Assembly (NCBI GenBank): GCA_026395855.1
Contig: JAPLXX010000045.1
Span: 1 to 14,640, forward strand
Direction: 5' to 3'
DNA from: Candidatus Pacearchaeota archaeon
Lineage (GTDB): Archaea; Nanobdellota; Nanobdellia; Pacearchaeales; GW2011-AR1
Length of the DNA: 14,640 bases
Part shown: positions 7,258 to 13,283 of the stretch, piece by piece
Layout: each line of letters starts with the position of its first letter
How positions within the stretch are numbered: position 1 is the stretch's first letter
Notes under the pieces: generated by a model
Databases searched by the model: none
What the model was told of the DNA's origin: nothing
What the model saw: the letters and a program-made list of their open reading frames with translations, nothing else
Translations under genes and position numbers: made by a program

Positions 7258-8165
7258 TTTGTCTTAAATTCCACAACATCTAAATCCTTTAATTCATGCT
7301 CTAAGCCCACTTTTTGCCCTGGAAATTTAGAGCTCGGACCCCAGATTTTCGTTTCTTTTATTTTTGAAGAACTCTTGAATATTTTCAATGCTATATCTTT
7401 TACTTTAGAGCCGTTTTCCATTACAAATGGTTTTTCTGTTTTTTGTTTTCCAGGCTCTTTTGTAAAAATCCTGAGCTTTCCAAAGCTTTCAAATATCTTG
7501 TTCTTTAATTCATCAATTCCCTCGCCTGTTTTTGCAGAAATCATTACAAAATTATATTTTCTGCTTTTGAGCGTTGATTCTGTTTTTCTTTTATCATTTT
7601 CATTCAGCAGATCTGTTTTATTGAATGCAATTATCTGCTTTCCTGATGCTTTTGGCAGGAGGAATTTTATATCTTCTGCTTGCTTTATATTTTCTATCAA
7701 AATTACCAAGACATCTGCACTATTAACGAGCCCTTTATCATAATATTCAGAAGCTATGGCTGGTATTTCTATGAGCTGAATGTTTGTTCCAGAGTATTTC
7801 ATCATTCCTATTGCAGGGGTTTTTGTAGTGTTTGGATATTCAGATATCTCTGGATTTGCATTTGTTAGTCTAGAAAGAAGGGAAGATTTTCCTGAATTTG
7901 TGAATCCAATAATAACTGCCTGTAAATCCTCTTTTTTTATTCCTGATTTTTTTGAGCCTTTGCTTGTTTTTTTAATTGTTTCAATTTTTTCCTTTAGTTT
8001 AATATGCCGAGTCTTGAGATTTGCCAGCATTTTTTCAGCTGATTTGTGCTTAGGACATTCCCGCATCATTTCTTCAAGCCATTTAAGCTTTTCTTCATTT
8101 GTTTGCGCACGCAAATACATCCCAGCAGCTTTTTGATATTGCGGAGACTGGTTTGTTGAGGACAT
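7254..8165 (-). CDS. DRG/OBG-like TGS-domain GTPase with a degenerate G3 motif
   Basis: A 303-aa TRAFAC-class GTPase. A charged helical N-terminus (1-80) is followed by the P-loop GFTNSGKSS (87-95), a switch-I segment YPNTTKTPAIG, G4 NKTD (182-185) and G5 SAKTG (210-214). A C-terminal TGS-type domain (about 240-303, with GSKVKDIALKIF and GQKVGLEHELKDLDVVEF) follows, as in DRG proteins, which act on ribosomes. The G3 motif, DxPG in DRG and Obg proteins, reads E-I-P-A here (133-136), so both the Mg-contacting Asp and the switch-II Gly are changed. It may bind GTP but hydrolyse it poorly. The ATG at 8165 has a minus-strand AGGTG 7 nt upstream, one of the few Shine-Dalgarno-like sites in the window. 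It shares a divergent promoter region with an rRNA-methyltransferase-like gene, which suggests a ribosome-related role. Confidence 0.85.
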   Translation of the reverse strand: MSSTNQSPQYQKAAGMYLRAQTNEEKLKWLEEMMRECPKHKSAEKMLANLKTRHIKLKEKIETIKKTSKGSKKSGIKKEDLQAVIIGFTNSGKSSLLSRLTNANPEISEYPNTTKTPAIGMMKYSGTNIQLIEIPAIASEYYDKGLVNSADVLVILIENIKQAEDIKFLLPKASGKQIIAFNKTDLLNENDKRKTESTLKSRKYNFVMISAKTGEGIDELKNKIFESFGKLRIFTKEPGKQKTEKPFVMENGSKVKDIALKIFKSSSKIKETKIWGPSSKFPGQKVGLEHELKDLDVVEFKTN

Positions 8166-8172
8166 TGTAAGA

Positions 8173-8177
8173 CACCT
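8173..8177 (-). promoter_or_regulatory. Shine-Dalgarno site of the TGS GTPase gene
   Basis: Minus-strand AGGTG ends 7 nt before the ATG at 8165 and is complementary to the archaeal 16S 3' end. With the TATA-like sequence at 8203-8212 it implies a short leader of about 15 nt, unlike the leaderless neighbours. Confidence 0.5.
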
Positions 8178-8202
8178 ACGGTTTCTTCACACTCAACTTC
8201 CC

Positions 8203-8229
8203 TTTATTTATATGCATATAACTTTTAAA
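8203..8229. promoter_or_regulatory. Divergent promoter with a 12-bp palindrome
   Basis: The minus-strand TATA box of the GTPase gene (reverse complement of TTTATTTATA, 8203-8212) abuts the palindrome TATATGCATATA (8209-8220). On the plus strand TTTTAAA (8223-8229) is centred 25 nt before the methyltransferase ATG at 8251. The two promoters are back to back within about 30 bp, so they may be co-regulated. Confidence 0.45.
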
Positions 8230-8250
8230 CAGAAAGAACTTAAAAATTTA

Positions 8251-9018
8251 ATGAAGGCTGAAATTTATGAAGTGATAACCAAGAAAAAAGAGTTTTCGCA
8301 GCTTCCAAGAAAAGACGTGGAAATAGCATATTCTTCTTTTGAAAAAAGGCAAACCAGTGAAGAAGAGAAAATACGGCTGACCCGCGGATTGCTCCATAAA
8401 GTTTTCGGAGCTTTTTTGAGCAGAAAATTGCTGGGTCCTAAAAATAAAAGTTTTGAATGGATATTAAGAAAGCATATATCTACCAGGGAAAGAATAGAAT
8501 TTTATCCAGAGATTTATAGCGGGATTTTAAAAGGACTTGGAAAAAGAATAAGCGTTATTGATTTAGGGGCTGGTGTCAATGGTTTTTCGTATAATTTTTT
8601 CAGAAAAGCAGGTTTTGACGTTAGTTATTCCGGAGTTGAAGCTATAGGGCAGCTGGTCGAGTTAACTAATAATTACTTTGAAAAAGAAAAAATAAACGGC
8701 AGAATGCTTCATTTAAGCCTTTTTGATATCGAAGAAATAAAGAAAATAATCAAAAAAATTGAAAAGCCAAGGGTGATTTTTTTATTTAAAGTCGTAGACT
8801 CCCTCGAAATGCTGAGCAGGGATTTTTCCAAAAAGCTGATTTCAGAGATTTCTTCTTTAGCTGACAGGATAGTTGTAAGTTTTGCCACAGAAAGCATGAT
8901 AAAAAGAAAAAAGTTTTATGCGAAAAGGACATGGTTTCTTGAATTTTTGAAAGAGAATTATTCTATCCTTTATGATTTTGAATTAGGCAAAGAAAGATAC
9001 ATTGTTTTTAAGAAGTAA
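8251..9018 (+). CDS. 16S rRNA methyltransferase-like protein related to ArmA/Rmt/Sgm/FmrO
   Basis: A 255-aa SAM-dependent methyltransferase. Its motif order is that of the aminoglycoside-resistance 16S rRNA (guanine-1405-N7) methyltransferases. An N-terminal helical domain carries EVITKKKEFSQL and TRGLLHKVFGAFL (compare TKRGLHEIYGAFL recalled for Sgm). Then come HISTRER (75-81; HVSTRER in Sgm), a FYPEIY segment, SAM motif I DLGAGVNG (104-111; DLACGLNP in Sgm), LFKVVDSLEML (178-188; LLKTLPCLE), VVSFATES (208-215; VVTFPTKS), and a final LGKERYIVFKK (VGNELIYVVHK). Length matches ArmA (257 aa) and Sgm (274 aa). The Cys of motif I is Ala here. I chose ATG 8251 over ATG 8212 because it aligns with the family N-terminus and has TTTTAAA at -25; the longer form would add 13 residues. 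Whether the target is G1405 is inference; a native archaeal rRNA modification is more likely than drug defence. Confidence 0.75.
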   Translation: MKAEIYEVITKKKEFSQLPRKDVEIAYSSFEKRQTSEEEKIRLTRGLLHKVFGAFLSRKLLGPKNKSFEWILRKHISTRERIEFYPEIYSGILKGLGKRISVIDLGAGVNGFSYNFFRKAGFDVSYSGVEAIGQLVELTNNYFEKEKINGRMLHLSLFDIEEIKKIIKKIEKPRVIFLFKVVDSLEMLSRDFSKKLISEISSLADRIVVSFATESMIKRKKFYAKRTWFLEFLKENYSILYDFELGKERYIVFKK

Positions 9019-9020
9019 AA

Positions 9021-9028
9021 TTTATATA
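9021..9028 (+). promoter_or_regulatory. TATA box upstream of the small membrane protein pair
   Basis: TTTATATA lies just after the methyltransferase stop and about 32 nt before the ATG at 9057, giving a leader of only a few bases. Confidence 0.45.
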
Positions 9029-9056
9029 CAACTTTGCTATTTTAATAAAATATAAA

Positions 9057-9317
9057 ATGCCACAGCAAAATTCACCTATGCCTCCTACTGTTCAGCAGCA
9101 AAAACCTGCTAGTAATAAACCTATAGCTGAGCAGCCAATTCAATTTCAAATTCCATCTGTACCACTTCAGATGCCTTCTATTCCTCCTGGGCAACCTAGT
9201 CAACAGGAACCTGCATCAGAAGAGCCAAAAAAGAAAAAGGGCTGGAAATTTTGGGTTATAATAATTGCAATAGTTATTATCATAGGAGGGTTGGGGGCTT
9301 ATTTTTTACTTGGTTAA
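9057..9317 (+). CDS. Small Pro/Gln-rich protein with a C-terminal membrane anchor
   Basis: An 86-aa protein I cannot assign to a family. Residues 1-55 are low-complexity and rich in Pro, Gln, Ser and Met (PMPPTVQQQ, IPSVPLQMPSIPPGQPSQQ), with no signal peptide. A basic cluster KKKKGWKFW (58-66) comes next, then a single hydrophobic segment running almost to the end (about 67-85, VIIIAIVIIIGGLGAYFLL). This is a tail-anchored layout: by the positive-inside rule the disordered N-terminal part should stay in the cytoplasm, perhaps as a docking tether. A similar small membrane gene starts 10 nt downstream. A TATA-like TTTATATA lies 32 nt before the ATG. Confidence 0.65.
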   Translation: MPQQNSPMPPTVQQQKPASNKPIAEQPIQFQIPSVPLQMPSIPPGQPSQQEPASEEPKKKKGWKFWVIIIAIVIIIGGLGAYFLLG

Positions 9318-9327
9318 AAACTAAAAA

Positions 9328-9570
9328 ATGAAAAAAATATTTTGGGTGATTATTTTTGTGTTGTTGATTGTAGCTAATATCTATCTCTACAAGTTAAATA
9401 TAGAAAGAAAAGCCAACCTTGAAAAGAATGAAAGCTACTACTCTTTAAATCAAAGCGAGAGAAATGTTGTCCTGAATAATCTGGAAAGCAATTATATTTG
9501 GGGTTTTGCTGGGTTGGTTGTTATAATCATTCTTGCGGTTCTCTTTTTTCTAATCAAAAAACAAACCTAA
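9328..9570 (+). CDS. Small protein with two membrane segments
   Basis: An 80-aa protein of unknown function. The first hydrophobic segment is residues 4-20 (IFWVIIFVLLIVANIYL). A charged and polar loop of about 35 residues contains KANLEKNES and LNQSERNVVLNNLESN. The second hydrophobic segment is residues 58-76 (GFAGLVVIIILAVLFFLI), followed by a basic KKQT tail. The two helices with basic flanks suggest that both ends are cytoplasmic and the loop is outside. It starts 10 nt after the preceding tail-anchored gene with no separate promoter visible, so they are probably co-transcribed. No family recognised. Confidence 0.6.
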   Translation: MKKIFWVIIFVLLIVANIYLYKLNIERKANLEKNESYYSLNQSERNVVLNNLESNYIWGFAGLVVIIILAVLFFLIKKQT

Positions 9571-9580
9571 AGAATTAATC

Positions 9581-9588
9581 TTTAAATA
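9581..9588 (+). promoter_or_regulatory. TATA box of the M16 peptidase gene
   Basis: TTTAAATA is centred about 25 nt before the ATG at 9610, fitting a leaderless transcript. No Shine-Dalgarno site is visible. Confidence 0.5.
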
Positions 9589-9609
9589 CTCTCAAATTCT
9601 TTTTAGTAA

Positions 9610-10818
9610 ATGCATGCAAAATTTTACAGAAAAATTCTGAAAAATGGAATGACTATTATTCTTGAAAAAAGAGATGTTCCTGTAGTGAGCGTTGCCTTTG
9701 CTGTAAGAACAGGCGGCATCAACGAGGCTGCTTCTGAAAAAGGAATTTCCCATTTTATAGAGCATTTGCTTTACAAAGGAACTCCCAGCAGAGATGCAAA
9801 AAAAATAGCTGAAGAGATTGAAAAAAACGGCGGAATTTTAAATGGTTTTACAGATGAAACAATTACAGCATTCTGGTGCAAAATGCCTTCCAAGCATCTT
9901 TCTCTTGCCCTAAATGTTCTTGGTGATATGATTAAAAATCCTTTATTTGACGAAAAAGAAATTGAAAAAGAAAGGAAAGTAATTTTTGAAGAGATTCATT
10001 TGTATAAGGACAACCCGCATCTTTATGTTTTCCAGGAGATTCATAGATTTCTATATAAAAAACCATTTGGAACACCCTTAATTGGAACAAGAGAAACTCT
10101 GAATTCCCTAAGTCGCGAGAAAATTGTCAGAAAGTTCAAACAAATTTACCAGCCAAATAATATGATTCTTTGTGTTGTTGGCAATGCGAGTTTTAAAGAC
10201 CTTGTGAATTTTGCAGAAATAAATTTTGGAAAAATGAAAGGCAGCGTCCCTAGAATTAAAGTTTCAAAGCATAATTATTCTAAAACAGAAAAAAGAAAAG
10301 GAATAGACCAGGCAAATATGGTTTTTGCATATCATATACCAACTGATAAAGAAAAAGGAAGTCATGCAGCGTTTGTCCTGAATACTCTTCTTGCGGGAGG
10401 AATGTCTTCGAGGCTTTTTTCAGAGATTAGAGAAAAAAGGAATCTTGCTTATAGTGTTAAAGGGGATTCAATTTTTGCGAAAGATTTTGCCTACAGCATT
10501 ATATATATCGGAACAAAAAAAGAAAATATTCCACAGGTTAAAGAAATTATTCTGAGAGAATTTGAAAAAGCCTCAAAAGAAATTCCCGAAAAAGAGCTTC
10601 TTCAGGTCAAGGAGCAAATAGTTGGTAATTATCAAATATCTTTGGAAGATTCCCATAATCAAATGTTAAACCTTTTATATCATGAAATTAATGGAAATGC
10701 CAAAAGAATTTATGATTTTGAAAAAAAAATAAGATCTGTAAAAATGAAAGATGTTAAGGCTCTTGCAAAAAAAGTAAAAGGAAAAGATTACAGCTTTTTT
10801 GCATTAGTGCCTGGGTGA
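9610..10818 (+). CDS. M16-family zinc metallopeptidase (pitrilysin/processing-peptidase type)
   Basis: A 402-aa M16B-type peptidase. The inverted zinc motif HFIEH is at 48-52 (zinc ligands H48 and H52, catalytic E51), in GISHFIEHLLYKGT. The third ligand is E128 in VIFEEIHLYKDNP, about 75 residues on, as expected for the family. The C-terminal half keeps GGMSSRLFSEIREKRNLAYSV, whose Arg/Tyr pair contacts the substrate. Length is that of a single M16B subunit with two repeated domains; such enzymes form clam-shell dimers. I see no signal peptide, so it is probably cytoplasmic. The substrate is unknown; small-peptide degradation is the family-based guess. No partner M16 gene lies nearby, so a homodimer is likely. 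All catalytic residues are present. Confidence 0.92.
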   Translation: MHAKFYRKILKNGMTIILEKRDVPVVSVAFAVRTGGINEAASEKGISHFIEHLLYKGTPSRDAKKIAEEIEKNGGILNGFTDETITAFWCKMPSKHLSLALNVLGDMIKNPLFDEKEIEKERKVIFEEIHLYKDNPHLYVFQEIHRFLYKKPFGTPLIGTRETLNSLSREKIVRKFKQIYQPNNMILCVVGNASFKDLVNFAEINFGKMKGSVPRIKVSKHNYSKTEKRKGIDQANMVFAYHIPTDKEKGSHAAFVLNTLLAGGMSSRLFSEIREKRNLAYSVKGDSIFAKDFAYSIIYIGTKKENIPQVKEIILREFEKASKEIPEKELLQVKEQIVGNYQISLEDSHNQMLNLLYHEINGNAKRIYDFEKKIRSVKMKDVKALAKKVKGKDYSFFALVPG

Positions 10819-10823
10819 TAAAC

Positions 10824-10830
10824 TTATAAA
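10824..10830 (+). promoter_or_regulatory. TATA box of the ureohydrolase gene
   Basis: TTATAAA is centred 25 nt before the ATG at 10852, just after the M16 stop. It indicates a separate leaderless transcript rather than read-through from the peptidase gene. Confidence 0.55.
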
Positions 10831-10851
10831 CAACTTTTTCTCCTGAAAAGC

Positions 10852-11658
10852 ATGTTCATTGTAAAAGTTCCTGGACTAAACAGTTCGGGAAAAACAATTG
10901 GCTGTGAAAAAGCTGGAAATGCAATTCTTGAAACTCTGAAAGAAATTTATAGTAATGAGCAGGGAAAACCTATTGATGTTGGATTATTAGATTTGGAGGA
11001 AATTCATCTTGATAATGGAAATTTGGAGCTGGCAAATAAATTAATTTATGAAAATGCTTTAGAAGCTTTTGAGACAAAACCAAAGACATTTTTTATTGGG
11101 GGAGATCATTCTATAAGCTATTCTCTATCAAAGGCATTTTTGAAATCCTGCAGAAATGCCCAGAAAGAGCCTTGCTTGATTGTTTTTGATGCGCATCCTG
11201 ATTGCATGGGCTCTATTAATTCAAAAATTCCTAACCATGAAGAATGGCTAAGAACTTTAATCGACGCAGGCTTTCCTGCAGAGAATGTTTTGCTGGTGGG
11301 TGTTCGTAACTCAGATGCACAGGAAATTGAGTTTTTAAGTAAAAGCAGAATTAGAAATATCAGTATTAATCAGTTATTGGCCAATATAGAAGATATTTGT
11401 GATACTATCATGGAATTTTCCAACGGAAAAGAATTGTATCTTTCACTTGATATAGATGTTATTGATCCTGCATTTGCTCCTGCAACAGGTTATCCAGAGC
11501 CAGGGGGACTCACATCCAGACAATTTATTTATTTAATACAAAGATTGAATAAAATAAAAAATCTTAAGGCTATCGATTTGGTAGAGATTAATCCTGAGAA
11601 AGACAGCATTGGTCTGACTATTAAATTAGGGGCTAAAATTCTTGCAGAATTTTTATGA
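10852..11658 (+). CDS. Arginase/agmatinase-family ureohydrolase
   Basis: A 268-aa binuclear manganese hydrolase of the ureohydrolase fold, cleaving a guanidino compound (arginine, agmatine or a relative). All metal ligands are visible: H86 in GGDHSISYS, D113/H115/D117 in VFDAHPDCMG, and D200/D202 in SLDIDVIDPAFAP. The family's PATGYPEPGGLT (209-221) and the late acidic VEINPEKD (E245) are also present. The N-terminus lacks the longer arm of bacterial agmatinases, and the loop after DAHPD (SINSKIPNHEEW) is not typical of agmatinase or arginase, so the substrate cannot be named from sequence. No arginine or polyamine gene lies beside it. A TATA box at -25 sets the start. Confidence 0.88.
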   Translation: MFIVKVPGLNSSGKTIGCEKAGNAILETLKEIYSNEQGKPIDVGLLDLEEIHLDNGNLELANKLIYENALEAFETKPKTFFIGGDHSISYSLSKAFLKSCRNAQKEPCLIVFDAHPDCMGSINSKIPNHEEWLRTLIDAGFPAENVLLVGVRNSDAQEIEFLSKSRIRNISINQLLANIEDICDTIMEFSNGKELYLSLDIDVIDPAFAPATGYPEPGGLTSRQFIYLIQRLNKIKNLKAIDLVEINPEKDSIGLTIKLGAKILAEFL

Positions 11659-11775
11659 AGGTTTGAGTGATTCAAATTCAATGTGAAGAAATTGCTAATG
11701 TAAACAGCAGTTCTAAGTTGACAGTAAGGAGATTATCTTAAATGATTTATTATTAAAATATATTTATCATACAAA

Positions 11776-11783
11776 TTTATAAA
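11776..11783 (+). promoter_or_regulatory. TATA box of the MFS-thpR pair
   Basis: TTTATAAA is centred 25 nt before the ATG at 11805, the cleanest promoter in the window. The 146-bp gap upstream (11659-11804) holds no other feature that I can see. Confidence 0.6.
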
Positions 11784-11804
11784 GAATATATAATTAATCA
11801 GAAT

Positions 11805-12428
11805 ATGGACGCTACTCATAAAAAACTGATGATGCTTGTTCTTTCAGATATTTTCATACTAAGCAGTTTTGGGCTTATAGCCCCTATATTTGCCGTGTTT
11901 ATAATGGAAAATCTTTCTGGTGGAGGCATAGTTACAGCAGGTTTAGCAACAACAATTTTCCTGGTTGTCAAGTGCTCTGTGCAGCTTCCGTTATCAAAAT
12001 ATTTTATTGACAAGCATAATCACAAAGCAAGATTTTTAGTTCTTGGAACTCTTTTGATTATTACTGTTCCATTCATATATGTTACTGCAAAAAGTATTTA
12101 TACAATATATATCGCGCAGGCTGTTTATGGATTAGGTGCAGCACTTGCATATCCTGCATGGTTCAGCCTTTTCACAATGTATATGGACAAAAAACAAAGG
12201 GGTTTTGAATATGCAATATACACTACTGCTGTCGGAGTCAGCACTGCAATAGCAGCTGTTCTCGGGGCAAAAATTGCAGAAATATTCGGATTTAAATTCT
12301 TATTCTTCCTCGTAGGCATAATTGCTTTTCTTGGATTTTTGTTTTTAATAGCTCTTTACAAGCTTGAAATGAAGAAGGCAAAATCAGGTAAATTCCCGAA
12401 ACATCCTTTCAACAAAATAAAAAAATGA
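11805..12428 (+). CDS. Half-size (6-TM) major facilitator superfamily protein
   Basis: A 207-aa protein with six predicted membrane segments, corresponding to the N-terminal half of an MFS transporter (usually about 400 aa and 12 segments). The MFS motif-A loop between segments 2 and 3 is recognisable but weak (LPLSKYFIDKHNHKARFLVLG). Segment 4 carries YGLGAALAYPAWFSLFTMYM and segment 5 GVSTAIAAVLGAKIAEIFGFKFLF, both typical of the N-terminal domain. The C-terminus is a basic tail (KKAKSGKFPKHPFNKIKK), and the stop overlaps the thpR start in ATGA, so this is a natural end, not a truncation by frameshift. No second half follows. It may work as a dimer, or may not transport at all. The substrate is unknown. 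Confidence 0.82.
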   Translation: MDATHKKLMMLVLSDIFILSSFGLIAPIFAVFIMENLSGGGIVTAGLATTIFLVVKCSVQLPLSKYFIDKHNHKARFLVLGTLLIITVPFIYVTAKSIYTIYIAQAVYGLGAALAYPAWFSLFTMYMDKKQRGFEYAIYTTAVGVSTAIAAVLGAKIAEIFGFKFLFFLVGIIAFLGFLFLIALYKLEMKKAKSGKFPKHPFNKIKK

Positions 12429-12958
12429 AGCCTATAAGGGCATTTATCTCAATAGATCTTCCCGAAAATATCCGAAAGGAGATTGAAAAAATTCAGAAAA
12501 AACTTCCTGCGTTTGAAGGAAAATTTACAGAGCTTGAAAACTTGCATCTGACTTTAAAATTTCTGGGAGATGTTGATGAAAAAATCCTAATTGAAATAAA
12601 AAGAAGGCTAAGAGAAATTAAAATCAAGAAATTTGAAACCAGAGTCTCAGAGTTGGGCTCTTTTTCTCCTAATTACATAAAGATAATCTGGGTGAAACTG
12701 GACAACTGTGGGCATCTTCAGAGAATTATTGATGAAAAACTTTCAGGAATATTTGAAAAAGAAGAGAGGTTTATGGGTCATGTAACAATTGCCCGAGTCA
12801 AGTCAGTTAAAAACAAAAATTACTTTTTAGGAGAACTGAAAAAAATTAAAATTCTAGATGGCTTAAGGTTTCAGGTGAAAAGCTTTGAACTAAGAAAATC
12901 AGAATTAATGCCGGAAGGGCCTGTTTACGAAACTCTGGAAGAATATCATTTAGTATAA
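12425..12958 (+). CDS. thpR: RNA 2',3'-cyclic phosphodiesterase (2H phosphoesterase, ThpR/LigT)
   Basis: A 177-aa 2H-family protein with the two HxTx catalytic motifs: HLTL (41-44, in LHLTLKFLGDV) and HVTI (119-122, in GHVTIARVK). The N-terminal RAFISIDLP strand and the C-terminal PVYETLEEYHL are also family hallmarks, and the length is typical. The family opens 2',3'-cyclic phosphates to 2'-phosphates and can join tRNA halves weakly in vitro, so an RNA-end processing role in the cytoplasm is likely. Its ATG overlaps the MFS stop, which indicates translational coupling to a membrane gene of no obvious functional link. Confidence 0.93.
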   Translation: MKPIRAFISIDLPENIRKEIEKIQKKLPAFEGKFTELENLHLTLKFLGDVDEKILIEIKRRLREIKIKKFETRVSELGSFSPNYIKIIWVKLDNCGHLQRIIDEKLSGIFEKEERFMGHVTIARVKSVKNKNYFLGELKKIKILDGLRFQVKSFELRKSELMPEGPVYETLEEYHLV

Positions 12959-12962
12959 TAAA

Positions 12963-12970
12963 GATTATAA
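12963..12970 (+). promoter_or_regulatory. TATA-like box before the 95-aa hypothetical gene
   Basis: GATTATAA is centred about 29 nt before ATG 12996 but only about 17 nt before TTG 12984. This favours the ATG as the start. Confidence 0.35.
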
Positions 12971-12995
12971 GCAGGATTTTGTTTTGGGTATTTTA

Positions 12996-13283
12996 ATGAC
13001 GATTGATTCTGAGACACAAATAAATCCCACGCAGCTTGAAAAGTTAGCTATTTCTTCTGGTGACCGCTTTTTAAGTGCTATGGAAGAACGGGACAGAAGG
13101 TTAGGCAGACGCGATAGAGATATAAACCTTACCGGAGCTTCCCCGGAAATGCTTGGTTTACTTAAGGAGCAGATTACAGATTATTTAGCTGAAAAAGGAG
13201 AGGTCGTTAATGTTCAAATAAACGGAACTACTGGTTATCCTATAAATGTCGGATTTCTTCTAGCTAACAGAAACTGTTATTAA
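12996..13283 (+). CDS. Hypothetical protein, 95 aa
   Basis: A soluble, unrecognised protein. An N-terminal helical region has a dense run of charged residues (AMEERDRRLGRRDRDINL, about 29-46). A second helix follows (SPEMLGLLKEQITDYLAEKGE), and the end looks beta-like (VVNVQINGTTGYPINVGFLLANRNCY). No signal peptide or membrane segment is present. The start at ATG 12996 is preferred over an in-frame TTG at 12984 because of the upstream TATA-like box. The last 20 bases overlap the 3' end of the convergent nuclease gene. Codon use matches the neighbours, but there is no homology evidence, so it could still be spurious. Confidence 0.5.
   Translation: MTIDSETQINPTQLEKLAISSGDRFLSAMEERDRRLGRRDRDINLTGASPEMLGLLKEQITDYLAEKGEVVNVQINGTTGYPINVGFLLANRNCY

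Noticed and set aside
7375..8136. Plus-strand open frames antisense to the GTPase (Phe/Ser-rich products)
   Set aside because: Phe/Ser-rich translation is what the complement of Lys/Glu-rich coding gives. The minus-strand gene has clear GTPase and TGS motifs.
8212..8250. Upstream ATG for the methyltransferase (13 extra residues)
   Set aside because: It lies inside the palindromic promoter region with no TATA at the right distance, and family members align from about MKAEIYEVITKK at 8251.
11659..11804. Small gene between the ureohydrolase and the MFS gene
   Set aside because: The 146 bp are AT-rich with stops in all frames I read and contain only the MFS promoter near the end.
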